12,425 nucleotides of DNA from Thermoplasmata archaeon (GCA_021802165.1 JAKAAU010000016.1:1-12425); one strand, 5' to 3'. Positions 1 through 6,436 are shown, counted from the stretch's first letter. Notes: generated by a model from the sequence alone, not told the origin. Made by a program: numbers and translations.

Positions 1-71
1 GTTTTCATATTATCATGCATTCTTTCTATCTGGGCTTGAAACTCTTCGAGCTGTTTTTTAGCGTTCGCCAT
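1..71 (-). CDS. Partial hypothetical protein, N-terminus only
   Basis: The first 23 codons of a minus-strand gene run off the left edge of the window. It begins ATG-GCG-AAC at base 71, and the visible peptide starts MANAKKQLEEFQAQIERMHD, a charged, Glu/Gln-rich stretch that looks helical and possibly coiled-coil. An AT-rich TATA-like element (minus-strand ATTATATATG, bases 91-100) is centred about 25 bases before the start codon, as expected for a leaderless archaeal mRNA. A second candidate TATA (CTTTTATA, 107-114) would give a short leader. No function can be assigned from so little sequence. That it is a real gene is supported by the promoter spacing and the uninterrupted reading frame. 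Confidence 0.55.
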   Translation of the reverse strand, partial: MANAKKQLEEFQAQIERMHDNMK

Positions 72-90
72 AATAGAATATATGTTAAGG

Positions 91-100
91 CATATATAAT
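91..100 (-). promoter_or_regulatory. TATA box of the left-edge partial gene
   Basis: On the minus strand the sequence reads ATTATATATG and is centred about 25 bases upstream of the ATG at 71, fitting a leaderless start. The rest of the divergent spacer (72-287) is AT-rich and shows no further gene; it should also hold the promoter of the peroxiredoxin gene. Confidence 0.4.
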
Positions 101-253
101 TCTTTGTATAAAAGAGTGAAATATCACTTAAATTGATGGTATCCTAAGCTACAAAATATTAATAAATACTTTAAATTATAATCAAATAAATATTTCTAGA
201 CTTATTGATTTAATTATATCCTAGGCATATAAACAATTACAAATCAGTTAAAT

Positions 254-269
254 TAATATAAGATATAAT
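254..269 (+). promoter_or_regulatory. Candidate TATA region of the peroxiredoxin gene
   Basis: The stretch TAATATAAGATATAAT is centred about 26 bases upstream of the ATG at 288, which would place transcription start at or a few bases before the start codon. No Shine-Dalgarno sequence lies in front of the ATG. The exact box is ambiguous because the region is almost entirely A and T. Confidence 0.4.
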
Positions 270-287
270 TATTTATTATGGATAACA

Positions 288-875
288 ATGTTACAGATAG
301 GAGATGCAGCACCGGATTTTGAAACAGATACATATTTTCCAGCGAAGAAGGAAATAAAGAAGATTAAATTATCAGACTATAAGGGTAAATGGGTCATTCT
401 TACATTCTACCCAGGAGATTTTACCTTTGTGTGTGCAACAGATATTGAAGCACTTATGGGATCTTACGACCAGTTCTTAAAGGAGGGCGCCCAGGTTTTC
501 GGTATAAGCGAGGATTCGGTATTTTCCCATAAAGCATGGTGTGATACGTCCCCCAGGGTAAGTAAGAGTAAAATACCACTTATAGATGATTACACAAAAG
601 AGATCGCAAAAAATTATGGATTTCTGGATTCTAAGGGATATCAGGCTCAGAGGGGGATAGTAATCATTGACCCAGATGGAAACATACAGTACGAGGCAAT
701 GTTTAACAATGGACTGGGAAAGGATGTAAGGCATATATATGGTGCATTTATGGGTTTAAAAACATTGCGGGATACTCCTGAGGAAGCCGGTCACATGTGT
801 GCAATACCTGCCGACTGGACCCCTGGAGAATCTCCATTGGATATAAACATAGTAAGAGATATAGGAAAACTTTAA
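288..875 (+). CDS. Peroxiredoxin, Prx1/AhpC type
   Basis: A 195-residue thiol peroxidase that reduces hydrogen peroxide and organic hydroperoxides, expected in the cytoplasm. The thioredoxin-like fold is complete. The peroxidatic motif FYPGDFTFVCATD gives Pro42, Thr46 and Cys49 (the PxxxTxxC signature), with the conserved Arg at 122 in QAQRG. A resolving-type cysteine lies at 171 in HMCAIPADWTPG, the position used by typical two-cysteine enzymes. Cys85 is an extra cysteine. The residue after the peroxidatic Cys is Ala, where most relatives have Pro (FVCPTE). The ATG at 288 fits the promoter spacing; an out-of-frame ATG at 278 opens only a 14-codon reading frame. It is not next to its usual AhpF or AhpD partner, although an AhpD-like gene lies at 9625-9963. 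Family assignment is secure; the electron donor is unknown. Confidence 0.95.
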   Translation: MLQIGDAAPDFETDTYFPAKKEIKKIKLSDYKGKWVILTFYPGDFTFVCATDIEALMGSYDQFLKEGAQVFGISEDSVFSHKAWCDTSPRVSKSKIPLIDDYTKEIAKNYGFLDSKGYQAQRGIVIIDPDGNIQYEAMFNNGLGKDVRHIYGAFMGLKTLRDTPEEAGHMCAIPADWTPGESPLDINIVRDIGKL

Positions 876-890
876 TTTTTTATTATCAAA
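873..890 (+). terminator. Poly-T terminator after the peroxiredoxin gene
   Basis: The TAA stop is followed directly by a run of six T (876-881) and then further T-rich sequence. Oligo-T stretches are sufficient for termination by many archaeal RNA polymerases. The downstream trmB-like gene has its own promoter, which fits separate transcription. Confidence 0.45.
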
Positions 891-901
891 TATAAATATT
901 T

Positions 902-910
902 ATTTATATC
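902..910 (+). promoter_or_regulatory. TATA box of the TrmB-family gene
   Basis: ATTTATATC is centred about 21 bases before the ATG at 927, and an overlapping AATATAAATA (889-898) is centred about 32 bases before it. Either gives a very short or absent leader. No Shine-Dalgarno sequence is present. Confidence 0.5.
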
Positions 911-926
911 TTTGAAATAAACCTAT

Positions 927-1952
927 ATGACTGGTGAAGAATTATTCGAGAAATTATCAAAGTTTGGATTATCACCCTATGAAATAAAGGTTTATAAGAC
1001 CTTATTATTAAATGGACCGCAAACTTCAACTTCCATTGTATCTACAGCAGGGGTACCGCAACCCAGAGTATACGACCTGTTCAATAATTTGCTTACAAAA
1101 GGTTTAATCGAAATTAGTCCAGGCAAGAAAAAAATTTACAGGGCAGTTCCAGTTGATGTCGCGCTTACGAGGATTATTGGAGAAATGACATCATACAAGG
1201 ATGAACTTTCTGATTATATAAAAAGCTCAGAACCGGAGACAACAAAATACAATCCCTACCTCTGGTATATGGATAATATCAATCTTATCAGGGAGCAGAT
1301 GAAAAACATGCTCTTGAATGCACAGACTGAAATTATAGTTTCATTAAGATTGCCTTTGCTTAAATATCTGGATAAATACCTTCTAGAAGCCGCTGAACGC
1401 GGCATATCTGTAATTATAACCATATTTCCAGATTCAGATCGCTACGATATCTCCGAACTCATATCCCGAGCCGTGATCAAGCGGCGTCCCGGTATATCTC
1501 CAGAGGTTATAATAAAGGATCGTGATGAAGCCATAGTATATGTTGATAACATAAGCACTAAAACCAAATATGCAATAGACTTCCAGGAGGAGGAGATGAT
1601 TCATATTATAAACTATTATTATTATAACATTGTATGGAAACCATCCATTTACATATCCAAATTCCAGATCAGGGATGCATGGGATTTTAAAACATCATGG
1701 ATATCCTGTGAGGCCATAAACGTTTTCATGAACAACGGTTACCGGCTTACGGGACACGTTATAGGAGATACCCAGAATGGCACAGTTGATATTGAAGGGC
1801 ACATTAAAGGTACCGACGTTATTCCGGGATACAAAAATTCTTATCTTATCGAAACGGACGAACGTGTTTTTACAGTAGGAGGTAGATTAACACGTATTGA
1901 AGATATCAGAATGGACATACTTGAACTAAAAGCAGAAAAAATAGTTCAATAG
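927..1952 (+). CDS. TrmB-family transcriptional regulator
   Basis: A 341-residue protein with the complete architecture of archaeal TrmB regulators, which bind sugars and repress or activate sugar-transport and central-carbon genes. Its length is close to that of TrmB from Thermococcus (about 340). Residues 10-75 form the winged helix-turn-helix, including LSPYEIKVYKTLLLNG and the recognition-helix segment VPQPRVYDLFNNLLTKGLIE. Residues 80-105 are a helical linker. Residues about 115-240 are the PLD-like middle domain (TEIIVSLRLPLLKYLDKYL to YYYYNIVW). Residues about 255-341 are the C-terminal beta domain of full-length members, so this is not one of the short, HTH-only versions. No sugar transporter is adjacent, so the effector and targets cannot be read from context; the neighbours are a peroxiredoxin and a glycosyltransferase. 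Confidence 0.9.
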   Translation: MTGEELFEKLSKFGLSPYEIKVYKTLLLNGPQTSTSIVSTAGVPQPRVYDLFNNLLTKGLIEISPGKKKIYRAVPVDVALTRIIGEMTSYKDELSDYIKSSEPETTKYNPYLWYMDNINLIREQMKNMLLNAQTEIIVSLRLPLLKYLDKYLLEAAERGISVIITIFPDSDRYDISELISRAVIKRRPGISPEVIIKDRDEAIVYVDNISTKTKYAIDFQEEEMIHIINYYYYNIVWKPSIYISKFQIRDAWDFKTSWISCEAINVFMNNGYRLTGHVIGDTQNGTVDIEGHIKGTDVIPGYKNSYLIETDERVFTVGGRLTRIEDIRMDILELKAEKIVQ

Positions 1953-1993
1953 GAGAAAATGTTAGCATAACTTTCAGTTAATGATCTGGATGT

Positions 1994-2003
1994 CTTTATA
2001 TAG
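1994..2003 (+). promoter_or_regulatory. Strong TATA-like box without an adjacent gene
   Basis: CTTTATATAG matches the archaeal TATA consensus better than most promoters in this window. Transcription would start near 2024-2030. The next start codons (ATG at 2060 and 2073) are followed by a stop within three codons, so the expected RNA is either a leader of about 105 bases for the glycosyltransferase gene at 2130 or a small non-coding RNA. Confidence 0.4.
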
Positions 2004-2129
2004 GAATATTATAACTTTGTCTTCACAAAAATTCTATATCTTTGAATTTAAGCATTAATATATGTGTTCTTAATGGCAATATAAAAAATTCAAACATTTT
2101 AAATTAAATAAAATTATACAGTGACGTTT

Positions 2130-2885
2130 ATGACATTAAATGCTTCAGTTGTTGTACCTGCCCTCAATGAGAGAGAAAACCTGAAAAGACTTATACAGGA
2201 ATTAAAGGGTGAAAATGTAAATTCAATATATGTTATAGATGATATGTCCGAAGACGGAACCGAAATGCTAAAAAAAGAATATCCTGATGTACATTTCCTT
2301 ATAAGGCACGGAAGATTGGGCTTAATCAGTGCAGAGATAGACGGCATGAGACTTACCGATTCTGATTACGTTGTTGTTATGGATGCTGATCTTTCCCACA
2401 AACCCGAAGATGTTCCTAAAATGATAGAAAAAGCCATAAACACTTCATCAGATCTCGTTATAGGATCCAGATATATGGAGAGTGGAATCACCAACGATGA
2501 GTTTATCAGACAGATAATAAGTAAAATAGCCAACACACTCTTCAGAATATCATTTGATATTCATTTACATGACTGTACTTCAGGGTTTAGGGTGTACAGC
2601 AGAAAGGCATGCAATTTCATAGGAAAACAAATAGATATTGAGAATGGGTATGTTGGTCAGGTAGATATAGTGAATAGATTAAATCAGGCTGGATTTAAGA
2701 TTACCGAATATCCGGTAGTTTTTGTGAAGAGAACAGAGGGAAAGTCAAAACTGAAAATGCGTGAAATTGTAAATTTCTTTCTCTTTGTAATATATAATAA
2801 AAAAATGTTCAGATTTCTACTTGGTTTTATCGTGTTTTTAATCGGAATGGTTATCCTTTCATACATAATTATCCATTTTGTCTAG
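2130..2885 (+). CDS. Polyprenyl/dolichyl-phosphate mannosyltransferase-like GT2 glycosyltransferase with C-terminal membrane anchor
   Basis: A 251-residue GT-A enzyme of family GT2, dolichol-phosphate mannose synthase group. It probably moves a hexose from a nucleotide sugar to a polyprenyl phosphate at the inner membrane face, supplying protein or lipid glycosylation. Visible motifs are VVVPALNERENL (7-18), the nucleotide-binding DDMSEDGT (37-44), the metal-binding DAD (85-87), GSRY (112-115), DCTSGFRVYSRKA (148-160) and VKRTEGKSKL (199-208). A single hydrophobic segment at about 227-250 is a membrane anchor. The start is taken as ATG 2130; a GTG at 2121 would add three residues. The last 27 bases overlap the 3' end of the convergent flavoenzyme gene. 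The sugar donor is inferred from the family, not proven. Confidence 0.85.
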   Translation: MTLNASVVVPALNERENLKRLIQELKGENVNSIYVIDDMSEDGTEMLKKEYPDVHFLIRHGRLGLISAEIDGMRLTDSDYVVVMDADLSHKPEDVPKMIEKAINTSSDLVIGSRYMESGITNDEFIRQIISKIANTLFRISFDIHLHDCTSGFRVYSRKACNFIGKQIDIENGYVGQVDIVNRLNQAGFKITEYPVVFVKRTEGKSKLKMREIVNFFLFVIYNKKMFRFLLGFIVFLIGMVILSYIIIHFV

Positions 2886-4175
2886 GCCAAGGCTTGCGGC
2901 TATAATAATAGGATCCCACACCGGCCCGTATTCAGGCTCATAACCCATATCATTGTATAAGACATCGTAGAGGGTCATGTTACTATACAATATTGTGGCC
3001 ATAACGTTCAGCCTCCATGCTGAATTTTCCTTCCCTATAATCTGGGAACCAAGAAGCCTTCCAGATTTCTTTTCGAAAATTATTTTTATGTACACATCTG
3101 ATCCATGCAGGTAATTGGATTTATCTTTAGCTTTTATAAAGACACTATCAAAATTTATTCCCAGTTTCTGGGCTAGAGAAGTATTGATTCCTGTGTATCC
3201 GACCTGATATCCGAAGATGTTGATTATCGTGGTCCCCAGTGCACCTGGGAATATCCTTTTATTACCAAAAACATTAATTCCGATTGTTCTGCCCATCTTA
3301 TTGGCAACCTGTGCAAGTGGATAATAGCCATAATAGTTAGTAACATGGTTCTTTGTTGCTACATTATCTCCGCCGGCATATATATCAGGGTCTGAGGTCT
3401 GTAAATAGTCATTAGTTTTTATTAGATTATCAGGTGTTAATTCAATGCCAGCCTTTTCAGCAAGTTCCACAGATGGTTTTATACCCGTTGCAAAAATTAC
3501 ATAATCACTAAAATAGGATCCTAGGGTTGTAGTAATTTTATATTTTTCCTGAATTTTTGAAATTGATACAGGAACCGAATTATATTCAATATCTGGATTA
3601 TTTTCCTGTACAAGATTATTAAGTACGTTTCCCATATCAGGATCCAAATGCGGAAGTAGATATTCATGTTTTGATATCAATTTAACATGGTATTTTTTTG
3701 ATAGTAATGAAAATAATTCCGTCCCTAGAACGCCAGCACCTACTACTGTTACCTGGCTCACTCCGGATAATTCGCTGTTCATGGAAATTGCACTTTCCAT
3801 ATTCCTCAGCGACACCCCGTATTCCTTAAATTCATCTGGTATATTAGGTGTTGCGCCGGTGGCAAGTACAAGTTTATCATATTTATAGCTTTTACCGTTT
3901 GTATCAATATATTTTTTCCCGGCATTAATGGAGGTTACAGTAGAATTCGTAATTACATTTATTCCCCTATGTTCAGTGAATTCACTCACAGGATAATGTA
4001 GCAAATCTTTAAAATCCTGGAAATAACCTGCCAGATAATAGGGCATACCGCATTCAGCATAAGATACATATCCCGTCTTTTCTATTACCGTTATTCTGGC
4101 GCTGGAATCCATACGTCTGGCCTTGGAAGCCGCAGACATACCGGCTGCACCACCACCAACAATTAGTATATCCAT
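2859..4175 (-). CDS. CoA-disulfide reductase / NADH oxidase-like FAD oxidoreductase
   Basis: A 438-residue flavoprotein of the single-active-cysteine branch of the pyridine nucleotide-disulfide reductases (CoA-disulfide reductase, NADH oxidase, NADH peroxidase). The FAD dinucleotide-binding loop is VGGGAAG (6-12). The redox cysteine is Cys42 in SYAECGMPYY, matching the SYxxCGxPYY signature. The NAD(P)H-binding loop is VVGAGVLGTE (144-153). The second FAD contact is DIYAGGD (264-270). Residues from about 315 form the dimerisation domain, ending with YEPEYGPVWDPIIIAA, close to the terminal signature of CoA-disulfide reductases. Whether it reduces CoA disulfide, sulfur or oxygen cannot be decided here. 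A TATA box sits at leaderless spacing. Its 3' end overlaps the convergent glycosyltransferase gene. Confidence 0.9.
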   Translation of the reverse strand: MDILIVGGGAAGMSAASKARRMDSSARITVIEKTGYVSYAECGMPYYLAGYFQDFKDLLHYPVSEFTEHRGINVITNSTVTSINAGKKYIDTNGKSYKYDKLVLATGATPNIPDEFKEYGVSLRNMESAISMNSELSGVSQVTVVGAGVLGTELFSLLSKKYHVKLISKHEYLLPHLDPDMGNVLNNLVQENNPDIEYNSVPVSISKIQEKYKITTTLGSYFSDYVIFATGIKPSVELAEKAGIELTPDNLIKTNDYLQTSDPDIYAGGDNVATKNHVTNYYGYYPLAQVANKMGRTIGINVFGNKRIFPGALGTTIINIFGYQVGYTGINTSLAQKLGINFDSVFIKAKDKSNYLHGSDVYIKIIFEKKSGRLLGSQIIGKENSAWRLNVMATILYSNMTLYDVLYNDMGYEPEYGPVWDPIIIAASLGLDKMDNYV

Positions 4176-4192
4176 GCATGTAAATTCTAATT

Positions 4193-4203
4193 CTATATTT
4201 AAG
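4193..4203 (-). promoter_or_regulatory. TATA box of the flavoenzyme gene
   Basis: The minus-strand sequence CTTAAATATAG is centred about 24 bases before the ATG at 4175, the spacing of a leaderless archaeal promoter. Confidence 0.5.
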
Positions 4204-4424
4204 TTTGTTAAGATAGAACATTCATTTTATGGGATGGAACGTAATTACAGTGTTTAAGCTGCGAATTTGGAATATTTCTAGAATTTTTTAAAAAGCTGTT
4301 ACCTATCAAAATATATATTAATATTATTCTGTTAATAGTATCGTGTTCAAATCCTGAGACATTAAGCTGATCACGGACAAACATAAGAAAAGTACTTTAA
4401 ATAATACTAATCAAGAAAATAGTA
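4204..4424. other. Gene-free spacer
   Basis: I see no coding frame, RNA gene or clear repeat here. The segment 4344-4354 (TGTTCAAATCC) resembles a tRNA T-arm but pairs poorly and has no surrounding tRNA. Several TATA-like A/T runs are present (4310-4330) with no gene at the right distance. Confidence 0.4.
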
Positions 4425-4595
4425 GTGCATTTAATTTTACGCAGATTATTTGATATCTCAAGGTATGGCCAAAAAATAAAGGTGCTTGATGTAACCGGAA
4501 ATGGGAGATTTACTGTATATAGTGCGGCCCAGTATGGTTATGAAACAGGATATCTACACAATTCCTGTTTGATAATCAATTTTAAAACTTTATAA
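4425..4595 (+). pseudogene. Possible remnant of a class I methyltransferase
   Basis: An open frame of 56 codons after a GTG reads through KIKVLDVTGNGRFTVYSAAQ and then YGYETGY before losing similarity and stopping at 4593-4595. The first part resembles SAM-binding motif I of class I methyltransferases (typically VLDVGxGNGRF, followed by a helix and a GYE turn), with Thr in place of the first motif glycine. The rest of such a domain is missing. There is no clear promoter or ribosome site. I read it as a gene fragment inside a decayed region, but 56 codons is short and the resemblance could be chance. Confidence 0.3.
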
Positions 4596-4605
4596 TTTAT
4601 AAGAA

Positions 4606-4770
4606 ATGGGAAAACGTTGTTCCTGTGATGAAAATAGAATCTGGATATACGATCCAGGAATGCCATGTATATCATAAACAAAAAACAGACCAAGAAAAAA
4701 CGATTTTATATGCTTAAATTGTGTTTATTCAAATGAAGCAGGATATGTCGTTTCATTGAAAAGAGGATAA
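4606..4770 (+). pseudogene. Decayed C-terminus of a TnpB (IS200/IS605 OrfB) protein
   Basis: Read in one frame from 4606, this gives MGKRCSCDE, then DPGMPC, an in-frame TAA at 4675-4677, then KNDFICLNCVYSNEAGYV and SLKRG to a TAA at 4768. The second half matches the zinc-ribbon end of TnpB proteins, which typically read like KRCSxCG ... FxCLNCGYxxNADxxAxxNIxRRG. Past the second stop the same frame continues KANMPLVV, resembling the usual AVNxPxVA tail. The cysteine pairs are partly kept (CSC, CLNC) while the Gly after the last Cys and the NAD motif are mutated. The RuvC-like catalytic part is absent, so no activity is possible. The frame is intact apart from stops, meaning decay was mostly by substitution. 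Confidence 0.6.
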
Positions 4771-4863
4771 AAAGCCAATATGCCCTTAGTGGTGAATATT
4801 CTTTATAACTAATTGATCTTCAGAACTACAGGTTCCAATGCTTTAACATCCGGCACTTGACTT

Positions 4864-4895
4864 AATACCCCATAATATGAAAATTATGAGTTATT
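4864..4895 (+). mobile_element. Hairpin resembling the right end of an IS200/IS605-type element
   Basis: About 95 bases downstream of the decayed TnpB frame lies CATAAT-ATGAAA-ATTATG (4871-4888), a perfect 6-bp stem with a 6-base loop. It is extended by imperfect outer pairing of AATA (4864-4867) with TATT (4892-4895), and is followed by TTATTCACTT. IS200/IS605 elements end in a subterminal imperfect hairpin just after tnpB, so position and shape both fit a degraded right end. No matching left end was found, so the element is a remnant. Confidence 0.4.
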
Positions 4896-4916
4896 CACTT
4901 GAACGATACAGACAAA

Positions 4917-4991
4917 TCATTCATCATCGTCATCGTCGTCTTCTTCATCATTGTCGTCATCATCGTCATAATGAATTGTGAAACTGACCAT
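4917..4991 (-). CDS. Aspartate-rich 24-residue microprotein
   Basis: A 24-codon minus-strand reading frame starts ATG-GTC-AGT at 4991 and ends TGA at 4917. The peptide is MVSFTIHY followed by a tail of sixteen residues, of which fifteen are acidic (twelve Asp, three Glu) and one is Asn. It is preceded by AAGGAGGTGCATCAATG, a near-perfect match to the archaeal anti-Shine-Dalgarno sequence with normal spacing, which is rare here because most neighbours lack one. TATA-like boxes (minus-strand TTTATTA, 5013-5039) lie at a suitable distance upstream. Translation is therefore likely, although the Asp codons (GAT/GAC) could also arise from a trinucleotide expansion. I recognise no family. Cation binding by the acidic tail is a possibility only. 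It faces the TnpB remnant on the other strand. Confidence 0.5.
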   Translation of the reverse strand: MVSFTIHYDDDDDNDEEDDDDDDE

Positions 4992-4994
4992 TGA

Positions 4995-5004
4995 TGCACC
5001 TCCT
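4995..5004 (-). promoter_or_regulatory. Strong Shine-Dalgarno sequence of the acidic microORF
   Basis: The minus strand reads AAGGAGGTGC just ahead of ATCA-ATG. It is complementary to the 3' end of archaeal 16S rRNA (ACCUCCU core) and is the strongest ribosome-binding site in the window. It decides the start at 4991. Confidence 0.6.
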
Positions 5005-5086
5005 TATTCTGTAATAAATATTGCCATTAATAAACTTTGTTATATTATTTCTGTTATTTTTATAGACTTCCAAAGGCGGTGAAATC

Positions 5087-5094
5087 TTTATATT
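5087..5094 (+). promoter_or_regulatory. TATA box of the esterase gene
   Basis: TTTATATT is centred about 23 bases before the ATG at 5113 and gives a leaderless mRNA. This spacing favours ATG 5113 over the in-frame TTG at 5104. Confidence 0.5.
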
Positions 5095-5112
5095 GAAATA
5101 ACATTGACTATC

Positions 5113-6054
5113 ATGTATAAGATTAAACAGGAGGAATTATTAATACCGTCCTTGGAAAAAAACCCACTGGGTGATCCGGCTATAAGGAAAATAATAATAA
5201 TAGAAAATAAGGTCAATAATAAAACTCCGGTTCTTATAGGACTTCCAGGATTTTTCGGGTCAGGCAACAGCTTTTTGAACAAAAATTACACCAGCTTCGA
5301 TTTCATAGACTTAATTATAAGGCTTCAGGATAATTTTAGTTTTATAATTGTTTTACCGGATACTATGACACAGTTTGGTGGCAATCAATTTGTAGATTCT
5401 ACTGCTATAGGAAATTATAAGACCTATATTACTAAAGATCTGATGAAATATATAAAAATGAAATACGGCGAGAGAGATATATATCTTTTTGGAAAATCTT
5501 CTGGCGGGTTCGGTTCAATTTCCCTCGTAATGGATCATCCAGAAATTTACAGTGGATTTATAGACGTTTCCGGCGATTCTTATTTTCCTTACTGTTATAT
5601 GCCTGATTTTGCCACAACCTTTATGGAAATCAGGGAATCGGGTTTGAAGAACTTTATTGAAGAATACAGAAAAAGCTTTACACATACACAGAATCAATTG
5701 ACGGCATATAACGTTATAGCCATGGCAGCGTCTTATTCCCCTCAGGGTACAGAAATAGACCTTCCATTTTCCATGGAAACTGGGGAGCTAATTCTTGATG
5801 TATGGAATAGATGGATGAAATTCGACCCTGTTAATCGACTTGTAAATGAAATTGATCAGTTAAAGGGGAAAAAAATAATCCTGCAGACTGGAAATCGTGA
5901 TGAGTTCAGAATAAATATAGGAATGGGGATAATTCATAACATGCTTGAAAAAGGTGGTATAATACACACATTTAAGGAATATCCTGCCGGACATTTTAAT
6001 ACAAATTATTTTTATATAGATTCATTCCCGGAAATACTGGAAAAATATCAATAA
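5113..6054 (+). CDS. Putative serine esterase, alpha/beta hydrolase (PF00756-like)
   Basis: A 313-residue alpha/beta hydrolase of the putative-esterase type (esterase D / tributyrin esterase relatives), which cleaves acyl ester bonds. The order of elements is right for the fold: the oxyanion-hole strand VLIGLPGFFGSG (40-51), the nucleophile elbow YLFGKSSGGFGS (124-135) with Ser129 in GxSxG, the acid Asp263 in TGNRDEF, and His294 in YPAGHFNTNY. The long stretch 155-240 between strands would form the lid. There is no signal peptide or membrane segment, so it should be cytoplasmic. Neighbouring genes do not suggest a substrate. The Ser-Asp-His assignment is by motif and spacing; acyl preference is unknown. 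Confidence 0.8.
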   Translation: MYKIKQEELLIPSLEKNPLGDPAIRKIIIIENKVNNKTPVLIGLPGFFGSGNSFLNKNYTSFDFIDLIIRLQDNFSFIIVLPDTMTQFGGNQFVDSTAIGNYKTYITKDLMKYIKMKYGERDIYLFGKSSGGFGSISLVMDHPEIYSGFIDVSGDSYFPYCYMPDFATTFMEIRESGLKNFIEEYRKSFTHTQNQLTAYNVIAMAASYSPQGTEIDLPFSMETGELILDVWNRWMKFDPVNRLVNEIDQLKGKKIILQTGNRDEFRINIGMGIIHNMLEKGGIIHTFKEYPAGHFNTNYFYIDSFPEILEKYQ

Positions 6055-6057
6055 AAG

Positions 6058-6105
6058 AAAAAAATCTATTAAATAAATAAAAAATATATAAATAATATCA
6101 GGTTA
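6058..6105 (-). terminator. T-rich terminator between convergent genes
   Basis: Read on the minus strand, the spacer after the small membrane-protein gene contains two T tracts (six T at 6077-6082, seven T at 6058-6064). This is a good poly-T termination signal for that gene. The plus strand is A-rich and gives no comparable signal for the esterase gene. Confidence 0.45.
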
Positions 6106-6110
6106 ATAAT

Positions 6111-6416
6111 TTATCCTTTCCATATACCTAGACCTAATCCCACAAGGAATAAGACTGTGACTATTGTGATGGCACCTACATGACCAAGACTAACCAACCC
6201 TGGGGCCTTACTGATATTATCAAAAATAAATTTTGTAGCGTACGAGTAAATTTTACTCAATGAAATCTTGGGTATGAATGCGAGCCCTGCATAACCGGCT
6301 AATACAAACGCTATTATCAATAATATGGCAGATACTATACCTTTCTTAATCGCCAATCCAAACAGCAATCCATCAATTAAAGCTATTGCTAATAATACGT
6401 AACCTGAAATATCCAT
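6111..6416 (-). CDS. Small membrane protein, three predicted TM segments
   Basis: A 101-residue hydrophobic protein with predicted membrane segments at about 4-22, 26-48 and 79-98, separated by a short KK turn (24-25) and a more polar stretch (49-75). The first half, an ALIDGLLFGLAIKKGIVSAI pattern followed by a second long hydrophobic helix, is loosely like the opening of CvpA-type membrane proteins (a helix, a Gly-Lys-Gly turn, a helix). The protein is shorter than those and the match is weak. No enzyme motif is visible. It has its own leaderless promoter and is flanked by divergent and convergent single genes. Function unknown. Confidence 0.7.
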   Translation of the reverse strand: MDISGYVLLAIALIDGLLFGLAIKKGIVSAILLIIAFVLAGYAGLAFIPKISLSKIYSYATKFIFDNISKAPGLVSLGHVGAITIVTVLFLVGLGLGIWKG

Positions 6417-6436
6417 AGTAGTGTAAACAAAATTTT

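Noticed and set aside
278..322. A 14-codon frame starting at ATG 278, overlapping the peroxiredoxin start.
   Set aside because: Its peptide has no features, and the TATA spacing fits ATG 288 equally well or better. An upstream regulatory frame is possible but unsupported.
4341..4362. TCGTGTTCAAATCCTGAGAC resembles a tRNA T-arm.
   Set aside because: The flanking stem pairs only partly, and there is no acceptor, anticodon or D arm around it. It may be chance or a very old tRNA fragment, but it cannot be called an attachment site.
4917..4970. Reading the GAT/GAC run only as a microsatellite.
   Set aside because: The mix of GAC, GAT, GAA and AAT codons and the strong ribosome site argue against a simple repeat, though expansion may have lengthened it.
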